Part shown: piece by piece, positions 24,469 to 31,967 of the stretch | Numbering within the stretch: position 1 is the first letter of the stretch | Layout of the letters: each line of letters starts with the position of its first letter | Origin: Porphyromonadaceae bacterium UBA7141 | GTDB taxonomy: Bacteria > Bacteroidota > Bacteroidia > Bacteroidales > Muribaculaceae | Reading direction: 5' to 3' | Assembly: GCA_002491945.1 (NCBI GenBank) | Contig: DKWX01000034.1 | Span: 1 to 36,922, forward strand | DNA: 36,922 nucleotides | The notes under the pieces: generated by a model | What the model saw: only the letters and a program-made list of their open reading frames with translations | The model's database searches: none | Told to the model about the DNA's origin: nothing | Position numbers and translations under genes: made by a program

Positions 24469-24657
24469 TAAGTAAGTGTTTCGATCAAACACTGAAGTCG
24501 TTTAAACGGCTTCCATATCGGCTCGGCAAGCAGGTGCTCAAATTTAATTTATTGTATAAAGGATTCCCTTTCAATTGCTATCGGTTAAATCTGAACACTT
24601 ACTTATCTTCAATGAATCCTGCCGTTGAATTCAGTTTAAATTCGAGCACTTGCTTAT
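24469..24657 (-). repeat. Cluster of repeat ends including a 79-bp mini element
   Basis: The 176-bp gap between rsmI and the next gene is made largely of repeat family parts. They are a solo end TAAGTAAGTGTTTCGATC (24469-24486); the palindrome GAAGTCGTTTAAACGGCTTC (24494-24513); a mini element 24527-24605 whose ends (CAAGCAGGTGCTCAAATTTA and CTGAACACTTACTTA) plus TTGTATAAAGGATTCCCTTTCAATT join left and right halves with the central 106 bp missing; and another solo end, TTTAAATTCGAGCACTTGCT, to 24657. The last end overlaps the 3' end of the neighbouring coding sequence and supplies its stop codon region. Confidence 0.78.
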
Positions 24658-25500
24658 CACATCAAGGAATCCTTTCACTACCGGCGACTCCGGATCAAGA
24701 TTCCATTCGGTATAGAAGTATTCTTCTGCCTCTTCGTAACTCTCCATTCCGGCCACATCCTTTAGTGCAGATTCAAAATCCGCCACCCGGCCTCCAAACA
24801 ATTCACGTGAATAGAGGAAACGGTCGTTGATGCTGAATACCGGGACCTTCTGGCGCTGCCGGACAGCCGCCTGCGATTCTTTGTTTTCCGCCTCTTCTCC
24901 GGCCATATCGTCTGACTTGACGCCGGACTCTTCTAAGGTTTCTGTTACGGCAATTTCATCGGATTCAGGGGATATCGCATCATTCGTCTCAGCCGCCGCC
25001 GGTTCATCATCGGTTTCATCGGGCACATCGGAGGCGGCGGAGATTTCTCCGGCCACTGCCGTGCAATCCTCCGGGCCGATGCCACCCGGAACATCTCCGG
25101 AGGCCGGACTCTCAGCAATCACGCTGCACTCCGCGCATATGCCGGGTTCGGACTCCGCAGCGTTCTCGGGCATATCATTGGCATCGGGCAGTCCGGATTC
25201 CGGATTAATCCCGGTCTGTAAGACCGGAGTCTCGTCATATTCCTCCTCATCCGGGATGGCATATGAGCAATCGTCGGAATCCATGCCCATCAGGGACATG
25301 TAATCGGCCGGATCCGGAATTCCCGGGTTCTCTATAAGCGTTGAGAGCGTCGCTATCTTTGACTTAATCAATGGCATGAGGCGCATCGGCGCGTCCTCCT
25401 CCCTATTGACCCATAGATGCAACAGTCCCTCAAGTTCATAAGTAATGTCGAGCATCCGCTGAATGTCCTCCTTCAACAGGGGGTATGATTCAATTTGCAT
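24631..25500 (-). CDS. Hypothetical protein with acidic linker
   Basis: A 289-residue cytoplasmic protein I do not recognise. Residues 1-60 are helical (YPLLKEDIQRMLDITYELEGLLHLWV). Residues about 75-215 are a low-complexity acidic, Ser/Ala/Pro-rich linker (SDDCSYAIPDEEEYDE ... DETDDEPAAAETNDAISPESDE), probably disordered. Residues 220-285 form a compact C-terminal domain (FSINDRFLYSRELFGGRVADFESALKD, YEEAEEYFYTEWNLDPESPVVKGFL). This tail is recurrent in Bacteroidales hypothetical proteins (from memory). The last codons (KCSNLN) and the stop derive from a repeat end, so the original C-terminus may have been altered. It overlaps dacB by 11 bases and is probably translated together with it. Confidence 0.7.
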   Translation of the reverse strand: MQIESYPLLKEDIQRMLDITYELEGLLHLWVNREEDAPMRLMPLIKSKIATLSTLIENPGIPDPADYMSLMGMDSDDCSYAIPDEEEYDETPVLQTGINPESGLPDANDMPENAAESEPGICAECSVIAESPASGDVPGGIGPEDCTAVAGEISAASDVPDETDDEPAAAETNDAISPESDEIAVTETLEESGVKSDDMAGEEAENKESQAAVRQRQKVPVFSINDRFLYSRELFGGRVADFESALKDVAGMESYEEAEEYFYTEWNLDPESPVVKGFLDVISKCSNLN

Positions 25501-26806
25501 AATCCTTTATGTTTTTCTGGGGATTGGTAAATTTCTTGTTCGTAATATTGTCATCTGAAAAGATTTCGAGCAGCATTTTCTCTACCTGCGCGCGCAGATA
25601 CGCCCTGTCGCATTTGAAATCATTGACCATCACCACCACCACATGTGTCGGTGCGAAGTCATCGTCAAGTTTATATCCGGCATAGCACTGTATCCCTTTC
25701 ATGCTTCCGGTCTTCATGGCCAGATAACTGTCGAGGGGAGTGTCGGCAAGCAATTTCTTCAGCGTTCCCTCCTGTCCTGCCAGCGGGAAGAAGCTTACAT
25801 ACTCCACATCTCCGCTTTTGTCACGCAACACGTTTTCCATGAATCTTGCGGTCATACGGTTGCTTCGCGACAGTCCTGAGCCGTCGATGATGCGCACTCC
25901 ATTGAGATTGAGCCTGCGGTCTTGCCAGAATTCGCGTTCGCGCCGGGCCGCATCTTCGGTACTGCCGTCGCCCCCATCGGCTTTACCGAAAAGGCGCAAT
26001 GCAGTCTCTGCATAGAGATTATCGCTGCGCATCATGCATGAACGCATTATCTCCTTGAGTTCGGGCGAGGCATGAAGCAGCAGTTCTCTGTCGGGGCCAC
26101 GTCTCAGCGGTTCGTCACCGATGCTTATGCCCGCCTCCGCGAGTTTGCGCCGCAGGTCGCTGCGGAACGCGGCCGCCGGATTCTTGACAGAACTTTTCCC
26201 TGACGAATTATTGGCATAATTGAAGGCGTGCGACCCTGTGCCATATGAATGCGGCAAGTCGGCTGAAGCCCATGTCGGGGGGACCGGGTCTCCCTTGAAG
26301 TAGCTGTCATCAACTATTATGTCGCCTTTCACCGACTTTACTCCGGCATGGCGGAGAGCTTCGGTTATTTCATCGGTCAGTCCGGTGCCTACAGGCCAGA
26401 TTTTTGAATTGACCGAAGGGTCGCCCTGCCCTACAACAATAATATTCCCTTCCAGCACTCCGTCGGCATCTATGTCGGCATCTACAAAGACGGGAGTCAA
26501 TATTGGCTGCTCCATATCCATTGTCTCACTCAGCGAGGCAATGGAGATACATTTCATTATCGAGGCCGGCGTCAGCGAGTGGTCGGCATTGTAGGATGCA
26601 AGCACTTTGCCGGTGGGCAATTCTGTCACGAGCACTGCCATACTCCCTTGCGGCAACCGAGGGGTGCCGGCAAACCGGCTGACCGCCTCCTGAGGGGTCA
26701 GGGCACAGGCCATGACTGCCGACAACATCATGGCGAACAGTGCAATCATGTCACGCCACCCGATGCGGCTGATTTCTCTCCTATCTGATACGGCTGATTT
26801 TTTCAT
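25490..26806 (-). CDS. dacB: D-alanyl-D-alanine carboxypeptidase/endopeptidase (PBP4, S13 family)
   Basis: A 438-residue periplasmic penicillin-binding protein that trims peptidoglycan peptides. All three active-site motifs are present: S82-I-M-K85 (TPASIMKC), S261-D-N263 (MRSDNLYAETAL) and K365-T-G367 (AMKTGSMKG). An N-terminal hydrophobic segment (MIALFAMMLSAVMACA, about 20-35) is the export signal, after a long basic lead. TAATTTTG on the minus strand (26811-26818) lies only 5 bases before ATG 26806, so transcription may begin at or inside the annotated start. The true start could be M20 (26749), though that form would lack basic residues before the hydrophobic core. Confidence 0.9.
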   Translation of the reverse strand: MKKSAVSDRREISRIGWRDMIALFAMMLSAVMACALTPQEAVSRFAGTPRLPQGSMAVLVTELPTGKVLASYNADHSLTPASIMKCISIASLSETMDMEQPILTPVFVDADIDADGVLEGNIIVVGQGDPSVNSKIWPVGTGLTDEITEALRHAGVKSVKGDIIVDDSYFKGDPVPPTWASADLPHSYGTGSHAFNYANNSSGKSSVKNPAAAFRSDLRRKLAEAGISIGDEPLRRGPDRELLLHASPELKEIMRSCMMRSDNLYAETALRLFGKADGGDGSTEDAARREREFWQDRRLNLNGVRIIDGSGLSRSNRMTARFMENVLRDKSGDVEYVSFFPLAGQEGTLKKLLADTPLDSYLAMKTGSMKGIQCYAGYKLDDDFAPTHVVVVMVNDFKCDRAYLRAQVEKMLLEIFSDDNITNKKFTNPQKNIKDYAN

Positions 26807-26871
26807 TCTACAAAATTAACAATTCCATATTGCTTTATGATTATCTAAATCTTAAATTATGCAAACTACAT

Positions 26872-26903
26872 ATTGCATATCCTGCCATTTTCAATTACTT
26901 TTG
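26872..26903 (+). promoter_or_regulatory. Promoter of the AI-2E family permease gene
   Basis: ATTG (26872-26875), 20 bases, then TACTTTTG (26896-26903), matching TTTG/TAnnTTTG apart from the first T of the -33 word. A start near 26909 gives a leader of about 100 nt to the ATG at 27010. This rules out the upstream in-frame start at 26830. Confidence 0.65.
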
Positions 26904-27009
26904 CAGTCTGCGGCCACCAATTGCCGCGACAGGCCGCAATCCGGCCGTTCAGCATCCTCAGGGATGCGCCTCGACTCAAATCATCCAACATCTATATTTA
27001 CACACACTT

Positions 27010-28131
27010 ATGATGGACTATCGTACGCCATACACTTTCGACCGCGTGGTCAGAATCGTATTCACTGTAATCGGGATACTGGGCGCCCTCTATCTTCTGG
27101 ACGTGCTCAAGGCTGTGCTGCTGCCTTTCATGGTGGCCTGTCTGATGGCATATATTCTTGAGCCTGTGGTGAAATTCAACATGCGTGTTTTCAGGCTTAA
27201 GAGCAGGTTTCTCCCGGTGGTGCTCACGCTGCTTGAGGCATTGGCTCTGCTGACCATATTCTGCATGATTTTCATCCCCTATCTGATACATGAATGCCGT
27301 GAGATGGCTGCCACTATCACTAAATACGCCACTACTCAGATTCACATACCGTATGTGTCGGAGAGAATCCATGATTTCATCCGCGATAATATCAACCTTG
27401 AAGAAATCTCGCGATGGATGAGCCGCGAGGAATGGATCCGTCTGACGAAGCAGACGCTTTCTTCATCGTGGAACTTCGTCAGTTCTTCGGTAGCTTTCAT
27501 ATTCGGAGTGGTGAGCTGGGTAATCGTGTTTCTGTATCTGATATTCATCATGCTCGATTACGAGCGTCTGATGCTTTCATTCCGCCAGCTTGTGCCTTAT
27601 CAGCACCGCCACAGAGTATTCCATATATTTGATGATGTAAAGAACGCCATGAACCGCTATTTCCGAGGCCAGTTTGTAATCGCCATGAGCGTAGGTGTGC
27701 TTTTCGCAATCGGGTTCCTTATCATCGGGCTGCCGATGGGGGTGGTGCTCGGACTGTTTATCGGATTGCTCAACATGGTGCCTTATCTACAGCTGATATC
27801 GCTGCCGGTGACGGCGGTGCTCTGTGTGGTGGCTTATGTGGCCGATGGAGTGGATTTCTGGGTGATTTTCTGGGAGTCGATGGCTGTGTATGTTGTGGTG
27901 CAGTGCATTCAGGATCTGATACTCACCCCAAAAATCATGGGGAAGGCCATGGGGCTTAATCCTGCCATCATACTTCTCTCGCTCTCTGTATGGGGTAGTC
28001 TTCTGGGATTCCTCGGGCTGATAATCGCGCTCCCGCTCACCACTCTCCTGCTCAGCTATTACGACCTCTACGTGGTGCAGCGCATCCGCCGCAAGCAACT
28101 GCTTGCCGACCTACGGGAGAAGCGCGACTGA
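27010..28131 (+). CDS. AI-2E family transporter
   Basis: A 373-residue inner-membrane protein of the PF01594-type permease family, whose members export autoinducer-2 or other small molecules or act as Na+/H+ antiporters. Hydrophobic segments include VVRIVFTVIGILGALYLLDVL, VLLPFMVACLMAYILEPVV, VLTLLEALALLTIFCMIFIPYL, SSVAFIFGVVSWVIVFLYLIFIML, and a C-terminal group from FVIAMSVGVLFAIGFLIIGLPMG to LLGFLGLIIALPLTTLLLSYYDLYVV. The polar segment between the third and fourth (about 100-155) and the PKIMGKAMGLNPAIILLSLSVWGSLLG signature are typical. The frame is open from 26830, but the promoter within that stretch and the MMDYRTPYTFDR start favour 27010 (a second ATG follows at 27013). Confidence 0.85.
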   Translation: MMDYRTPYTFDRVVRIVFTVIGILGALYLLDVLKAVLLPFMVACLMAYILEPVVKFNMRVFRLKSRFLPVVLTLLEALALLTIFCMIFIPYLIHECREMAATITKYATTQIHIPYVSERIHDFIRDNINLEEISRWMSREEWIRLTKQTLSSSWNFVSSSVAFIFGVVSWVIVFLYLIFIMLDYERLMLSFRQLVPYQHRHRVFHIFDDVKNAMNRYFRGQFVIAMSVGVLFAIGFLIIGLPMGVVLGLFIGLLNMVPYLQLISLPVTAVLCVVAYVADGVDFWVIFWESMAVYVVVQCIQDLILTPKIMGKAMGLNPAIILLSLSVWGSLLGFLGLIIALPLTTLLLSYYDLYVVQRIRRKQLLADLREKRD

Positions 28132-28173
28132 CCCGCCTCTTTCCACTTTGAATGCCTACTCCGGCAACATGCC

Positions 28174-28220
28174 ATGCGGGGCCGCCATCCTGTTAAAGAT
28201 GACGGCCCCGCATTGTTTTC
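28174..28220 (+). terminator. Rho-independent terminator after the AI-2E permease gene
   Basis: ATGCGGGGCCG (28174-28184) pairs perfectly with CGGCCCCGCAT (28203-28213). The loop itself can pair CATC with GATG. TGTTTTC follows. It sits between convergent genes and could also act on kef transcripts from the other strand. Confidence 0.85.
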
Positions 28221-28254
28221 ACCCCGGCACGAATCATGTTCTGCCCCGTCAGTA

Positions 28255-30465
28255 TCACTTCATGGCCGGAATAAGGTCGGTGTCGCCCACCACCCATACG
28301 AGGTCGCCGGGCTGAAGCACTGTGTCAGGACGGGGCTCGAAATACTCTCCGTCGCGATGCACCTTGACCAGCATACTGTGGAACTGCTCGCGTATCCGAG
28401 TGTCGCGCAGAGGCACATTGACTATAGGCGAGGCCGGTGTCAGCAGGATACTCTTAAGTTCCACATGTTTGTATCCGCACACGTGCTGGCTGAAATGCGC
28501 CTCATCGCGCTCTATGTCGTCGTTGAGGGCCTTGATTTGCTCATCATTGCCTATCACACCAAGTATGTCGCCGGGGAATATGCGCGTCTCTCCCCCCGGC
28601 AGAGGTATCATCAGTTGTCCGCGCTGTATGCTCGATATGCTGACGCCGTAATCTGCCCGCAGACCCGAATCCTTGAGCCGGTCGCCCACGAAGATACTGT
28701 TTGGACCCACCTGGATATAAGCCTGGTGAAGGTCGTCGACAAGGTTGTTGTTGCGCCCCGAACGCGTATTCTCACGGATATTGAGATTGTCCATGAAGCG
28801 CTCTTCCATCCGGTTATAGCGTTGCATGATACGCCCGGAGGCGAAGAGTATTATCAACACAAAGAAACATACCCCCACAATCCATCCGATCATCGAGCCG
28901 TAGGAAAGAGTGACGAAATAGACCGTAAACAGCATCGCTACGAGATAGCGTATGATTCGCATAGCCACAAGCGGCACATCATAGAACGATGCCGTCTGGT
29001 GCAGTCGCATCCGCTCATCGGGCTTTGTACTGCTGAACGACAGCGCCACAAGAAACGGCGACATCGCCGCCAGCGTCAGCACCGTGGCCATCAGATGTCC
29101 CCAGCGGCTGAACATCCCCTCGAGCAACGGGTAGAGGTGCTGACGCGACACAAGTATCACAGCCAGCAACACCACTGAATAAAGCACTATCCGCCAGAGA
29201 TAGCGACTCAGTATGTCGCGCCACAGGCGACTGGTATCACTCGCATCAGAGGCCTGCTTCGAATAGCGCTCTATCAGGAAGTGCAGACCCTGAGGCAGAT
29301 GCGGCAGCAGACGGTCGTAGACCGTACGGGCCATCTTGATGAAGTAAGGGGTGGTGAATATCGTTATCACTGACACTGCCACTATAATCGGATACAGACT
29401 GGGCTGCAGCACTCCCAGGCTCATCCCTAATGAGGCTATGATGAAGGAGAATTCTCCAATCTGCGTGAGCGTGAAGCCGCTCTCTATGGCCACTTTCAGG
29501 CTTTGCCCCGTGACAAGCATTCCCAGTGAGCCGAATATTATCATCCCTGTAATCACTACTGCGGCCAGCAGAAGGATTTCCCACCAGTATGACACCAGGA
29601 TTCCCGGGTCGACCATCATACCCACCGAAATGAAAAAGACTGAGCCAAAGAGGTCCTTGACCGGCACCACCACATGCTCTATGCGCTCGGCAGCCATTGT
29701 GCCTGCCAGTATCGACCCCATCACGAAGGCGCCGAGTTCAAGCGAGAAGCCGCACGACACGGAGAAGACGGCCATGGCAAAGCAGAGAGCCATCGACACC
29801 ACAAGCAGTGTCTCGTCGTTGAGATAGCCGCGCAGACGCACGAGCAGCGACGGAATCACGTATACTCCCACCACAAACCATATGATCAAGAAGAAGAGCA
29901 GTTTGCCGACGCTGTAGAGGAGTTCCATCCCCTGCACGTCGCCAACGGCCATCGACGACAGAAGCACAAGCATAAGCACGGCGAAAAGATCCTCGATAAT
30001 CAGCACCGACAGCACCATTGTGGCGAATTTATTCTGGCGCAACCCGAGATCTGTCAGTGATTTGAGGATTATCGTGGTCGATGACATGGATATCATGCCA
30101 CCGAGGAAGATACAGTTGATTGTGTTGAGATGCAGCAGGCATCCTACGCCGAATCCGGCCATTGTCATGCCGGTGATGATAATCAGGGCCGTAACTATCG
30201 CCGAACTCCCGGAGTTCAGCAGCTTCTTGAAACTGAACTCCAGTCCGAGGCAGAACATCAGCACCACTATGCCGAGTTCGGCCCAGAATTCTATATTGTC
30301 GAGATTGGATATCGATGGGAGCCATGTGAATTTCGGACTCGCCAGGAATCCGGCAAGTATATAGCCCAATACCACGGGCTGACGCAATTTCTTAAATAGC
30401 AGGGTCACTACCGATCCGAGCAGCAGTATCCAGGCGAGGTCGGCAATCAGGGCGTTGGTATTCAT
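28255..30465 (-). CDS. CPA2 cation:proton antiporter with extra membrane domain and tandem TrkA-C domains
   Basis: A 736-residue inner-membrane protein. Residues 1-380 are the Kef-type antiporter core (VVLGYILAGFLASP, ELGIVVLMFCLGLEFSFKKL, GGMISMSSTTIILKSL, SVLIIEDLFAVLMLVLL, GAFVMGSILAGT, ISVGMMVDPG, TLTQIGEFSFIIASLGM). Residues about 425-565 add four further hydrophobic segments (IVLYSVVLLAVILV, LMATVLTLAAMSPFLVAL, YLVAMLFTVYFVTL, IVGVCFFVLIILF). The C-terminus has two consecutive RCK-C/TrkA-C-like modules (about 590-655 and 672-736; GPNSIFVGDRLKDSGLR ... FPGDILGVIGND and LQPGDLVWVVGDTD) with no RCK-N nucleotide-binding fold. This suggests ligand gating by something other than NAD(H) or glutathione. 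The start codon overlaps the mgtC stop by 4 bases. Confidence 0.85.
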   Translation of the reverse strand: MNTNALIADLAWILLLGSVVTLLFKKLRQPVVLGYILAGFLASPKFTWLPSISNLDNIEFWAELGIVVLMFCLGLEFSFKKLLNSGSSAIVTALIIITGMTMAGFGVGCLLHLNTINCIFLGGMISMSSTTIILKSLTDLGLRQNKFATMVLSVLIIEDLFAVLMLVLLSSMAVGDVQGMELLYSVGKLLFFLIIWFVVGVYVIPSLLVRLRGYLNDETLLVVSMALCFAMAVFSVSCGFSLELGAFVMGSILAGTMAAERIEHVVVPVKDLFGSVFFISVGMMVDPGILVSYWWEILLLAAVVITGMIIFGSLGMLVTGQSLKVAIESGFTLTQIGEFSFIIASLGMSLGVLQPSLYPIIVAVSVITIFTTPYFIKMARTVYDRLLPHLPQGLHFLIERYSKQASDASDTSRLWRDILSRYLWRIVLYSVVLLAVILVSRQHLYPLLEGMFSRWGHLMATVLTLAAMSPFLVALSFSSTKPDERMRLHQTASFYDVPLVAMRIIRYLVAMLFTVYFVTLSYGSMIGWIVGVCFFVLIILFASGRIMQRYNRMEERFMDNLNIRENTRSGRNNNLVDDLHQAYIQVGPNSIFVGDRLKDSGLRADYGVSISSIQRGQLMIPLPGGETRIFPGDILGVIGNDEQIKALNDDIERDEAHFSQHVCGYKHVELKSILLTPASPIVNVPLRDTRIREQFHSMLVKVHRDGEYFEPRPDTVLQPGDLVWVVGDTDLIPAMK

Positions 30466-31178
30466 ATTTCTGTCTGTGATGATAGGGTTATCGATATTGT
30501 GGGCTCCACCATGCGCAGCGCCGCGAGCAGCGGAAGATAATCGGCATGGGAATGGCCGAGCACGAGAAAACTAAGTTCGGTGCTGTCGGCCGAATAGTTA
30601 TATTCCACAAAGAATGTGCTCAGATGTATCTGATTGTCGGCGAATACCCTGCGGTAGGGGGATATGTCGCTTACAATTCCTTTCACACGCACATTGATGG
30701 CTTTGCTTTCCTGCCCCACGCTCTGCCAGTGCTCATACCAGTCGAACATGACGAGCACCACCAGTATCAGCACCGTGGAGCAGATGGCGGCCACATACAT
30801 CCCCACCCCTACGGCCATCCCTATTATGGCTGCAATCCATATTCCGGCAGCCGTGGTGAGCCCTTTTACCGAGCCTTTGGCCCTTATCATGGCTCCGCCG
30901 CCAAGGAAACCGATACCGGTGATGACCTGCGCCGCAATCCTGCCGGGATCGCCGTTCTTCAGTCCGAGATATACCTGCGGGACGTAGATTGATAGCAGCA
31001 TGGCCAGACATGCTCCCATCGTTATGAGGGCAAATGTGCGGATGCCGGCTATCTGTCCTTTACGCTTGCGTTCGGCGCCGACCACTACCCCGAGTGCCAT
31101 GCTCAGCAGCATACGGAACAGTGTATTGGCCAAATTCACGTCAAGGGCCGTTATGTCTTCATAAAGTCGATGCAACAT
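30462..31178 (-). CDS. mgtC: MgtC/SapB family membrane protein
   Basis: A 238-residue inner-membrane protein. Residues about 15-150 carry the conserved MgtC signature: RMLLSMALGVVVGAERKRKGQIAGIRTFALITMGACLAMLLS, then GDPGRIAAQVITGIGFLGGGAMIRAKGSVKGLTTAAGIWIAAIIGMAVG, followed by a further hydrophobic segment. The soluble C-terminal part (about 160-238) is consistent with an ACT-like domain. MgtC proteins modulate Mg2+/phosphate/ATP homeostasis rather than transporting by themselves. The 4-base overlap with the antiporter gene downstream implies coupled synthesis, possibly a functional link between Mg2+ stress and K+/H+ exchange. Confidence 0.9.
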   Translation of the reverse strand: MLHRLYEDITALDVNLANTLFRMLLSMALGVVVGAERKRKGQIAGIRTFALITMGACLAMLLSIYVPQVYLGLKNGDPGRIAAQVITGIGFLGGGAMIRAKGSVKGLTTAAGIWIAAIIGMAVGVGMYVAAICSTVLILVVLVMFDWYEHWQSVGQESKAINVRVKGIVSDISPYRRVFADNQIHLSTFFVEYNYSADSTELSFLVLGHSHADYLPLLAALRMVEPTISITLSSQTEI

Positions 31179-31247
31179 GATGTATGCTTGGTTTTAACCT
31201 GCGTTGCGAGCCTCCGGATTCTTCGGCCGGGGCCGTGTGTGCTCAAG

Positions 31248-31916
31248 CTACCAGGGGAGTCCGGTGCCGATATATCCGATACGCACCCCGGGGGTAAATG
31301 CGGCGTCGGCCGGCGGCGCCACGTCGCTGTATAGTTCACGACTCAAGGCCTCCGGCAGATGCGACTGGTCAGGCTGGAACCATATCCCCCGCCAATGCCA
31401 GCACCACATCCCCTCATCATCGGAATCCTCCCACTCTGCCTCCACCCCGGGAAGCGACAGCACACGCGAGAACTCATCGCCTATACGCAGCATCTCCCCT
31501 TCGGGGGCACACACCACTATATGGGGCGACTCGGCACTTATCACATCTATCGTGCCCTCCGTAAATTCATATGCACAGAAAAGCGGTGCTCCGCCGTAGA
31601 AAAAGATGTAGGAATTGGATTCGTTACCCTCCTCTTTGGTCATCTCGTCGTAGACTCCCTCTTCGTATGGAGGGATGTGTGCTGTCTGCATCCCGATCTG
31701 AATGCGTTCCACGCCTCCGGCAGTCAGCTCATGATCTGCCGGTCCGGCAATCGTGTCGGCCATCAGAGGGGTTTCTGCCAATGTATCCTGCAGTGTGTCG
31801 TCTTCTTGCCGCGCGCTATCCCGGCCGGAGCATCCGGAGATGCCGACCGATATCATAATCACGGCGCAGGCAAACAGCGCGTATGGCTTTGCGTATTGTT
31901 GATGATTTATGTGCAT
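31248..31916 (-). CDS. Hypothetical lipoprotein
   Basis: A 222-residue predicted lipoprotein; ALFACAVIMISVGISGC places the lipidated cysteine at C29, followed by an acidic stretch (RQEDDTLQDTLAETPLMADT). The rest, including VERIQIGMQTAHIPPYEEGVYDEMTKEEGNES, SYIFFYGGAPLFCAYEF and MWCWHWRGIWFQPDQSHLPEALSREL, matches no family I know. The RIQIGM ... pattern recalls small beta-rich periplasmic proteins of SmpA/BamE type, but this is weak. It sits between an antiporter and mgtC in the same direction with gaps of 51 and 69 bases, so cotranscription is likely. Confidence 0.65.
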   Translation of the reverse strand: MHINHQQYAKPYALFACAVIMISVGISGCSGRDSARQEDDTLQDTLAETPLMADTIAGPADHELTAGGVERIQIGMQTAHIPPYEEGVYDEMTKEEGNESNSYIFFYGGAPLFCAYEFTEGTIDVISAESPHIVVCAPEGEMLRIGDEFSRVLSLPGVEAEWEDSDDEGMWCWHWRGIWFQPDQSHLPEALSRELYSDVAPPADAAFTPGVRIGYIGTGLPW

Positions 31917-31967
31917 TTCAATGTTTTTTTAATGATAACAACTGAATGATGCGATAAGTCATCGCCA

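Noticed and set aside
28174..29178. 334-residue plus-strand frame opposite the Kef-type gene
   Set aside because: Complement shadow of a well-supported antiporter, with no family signature.
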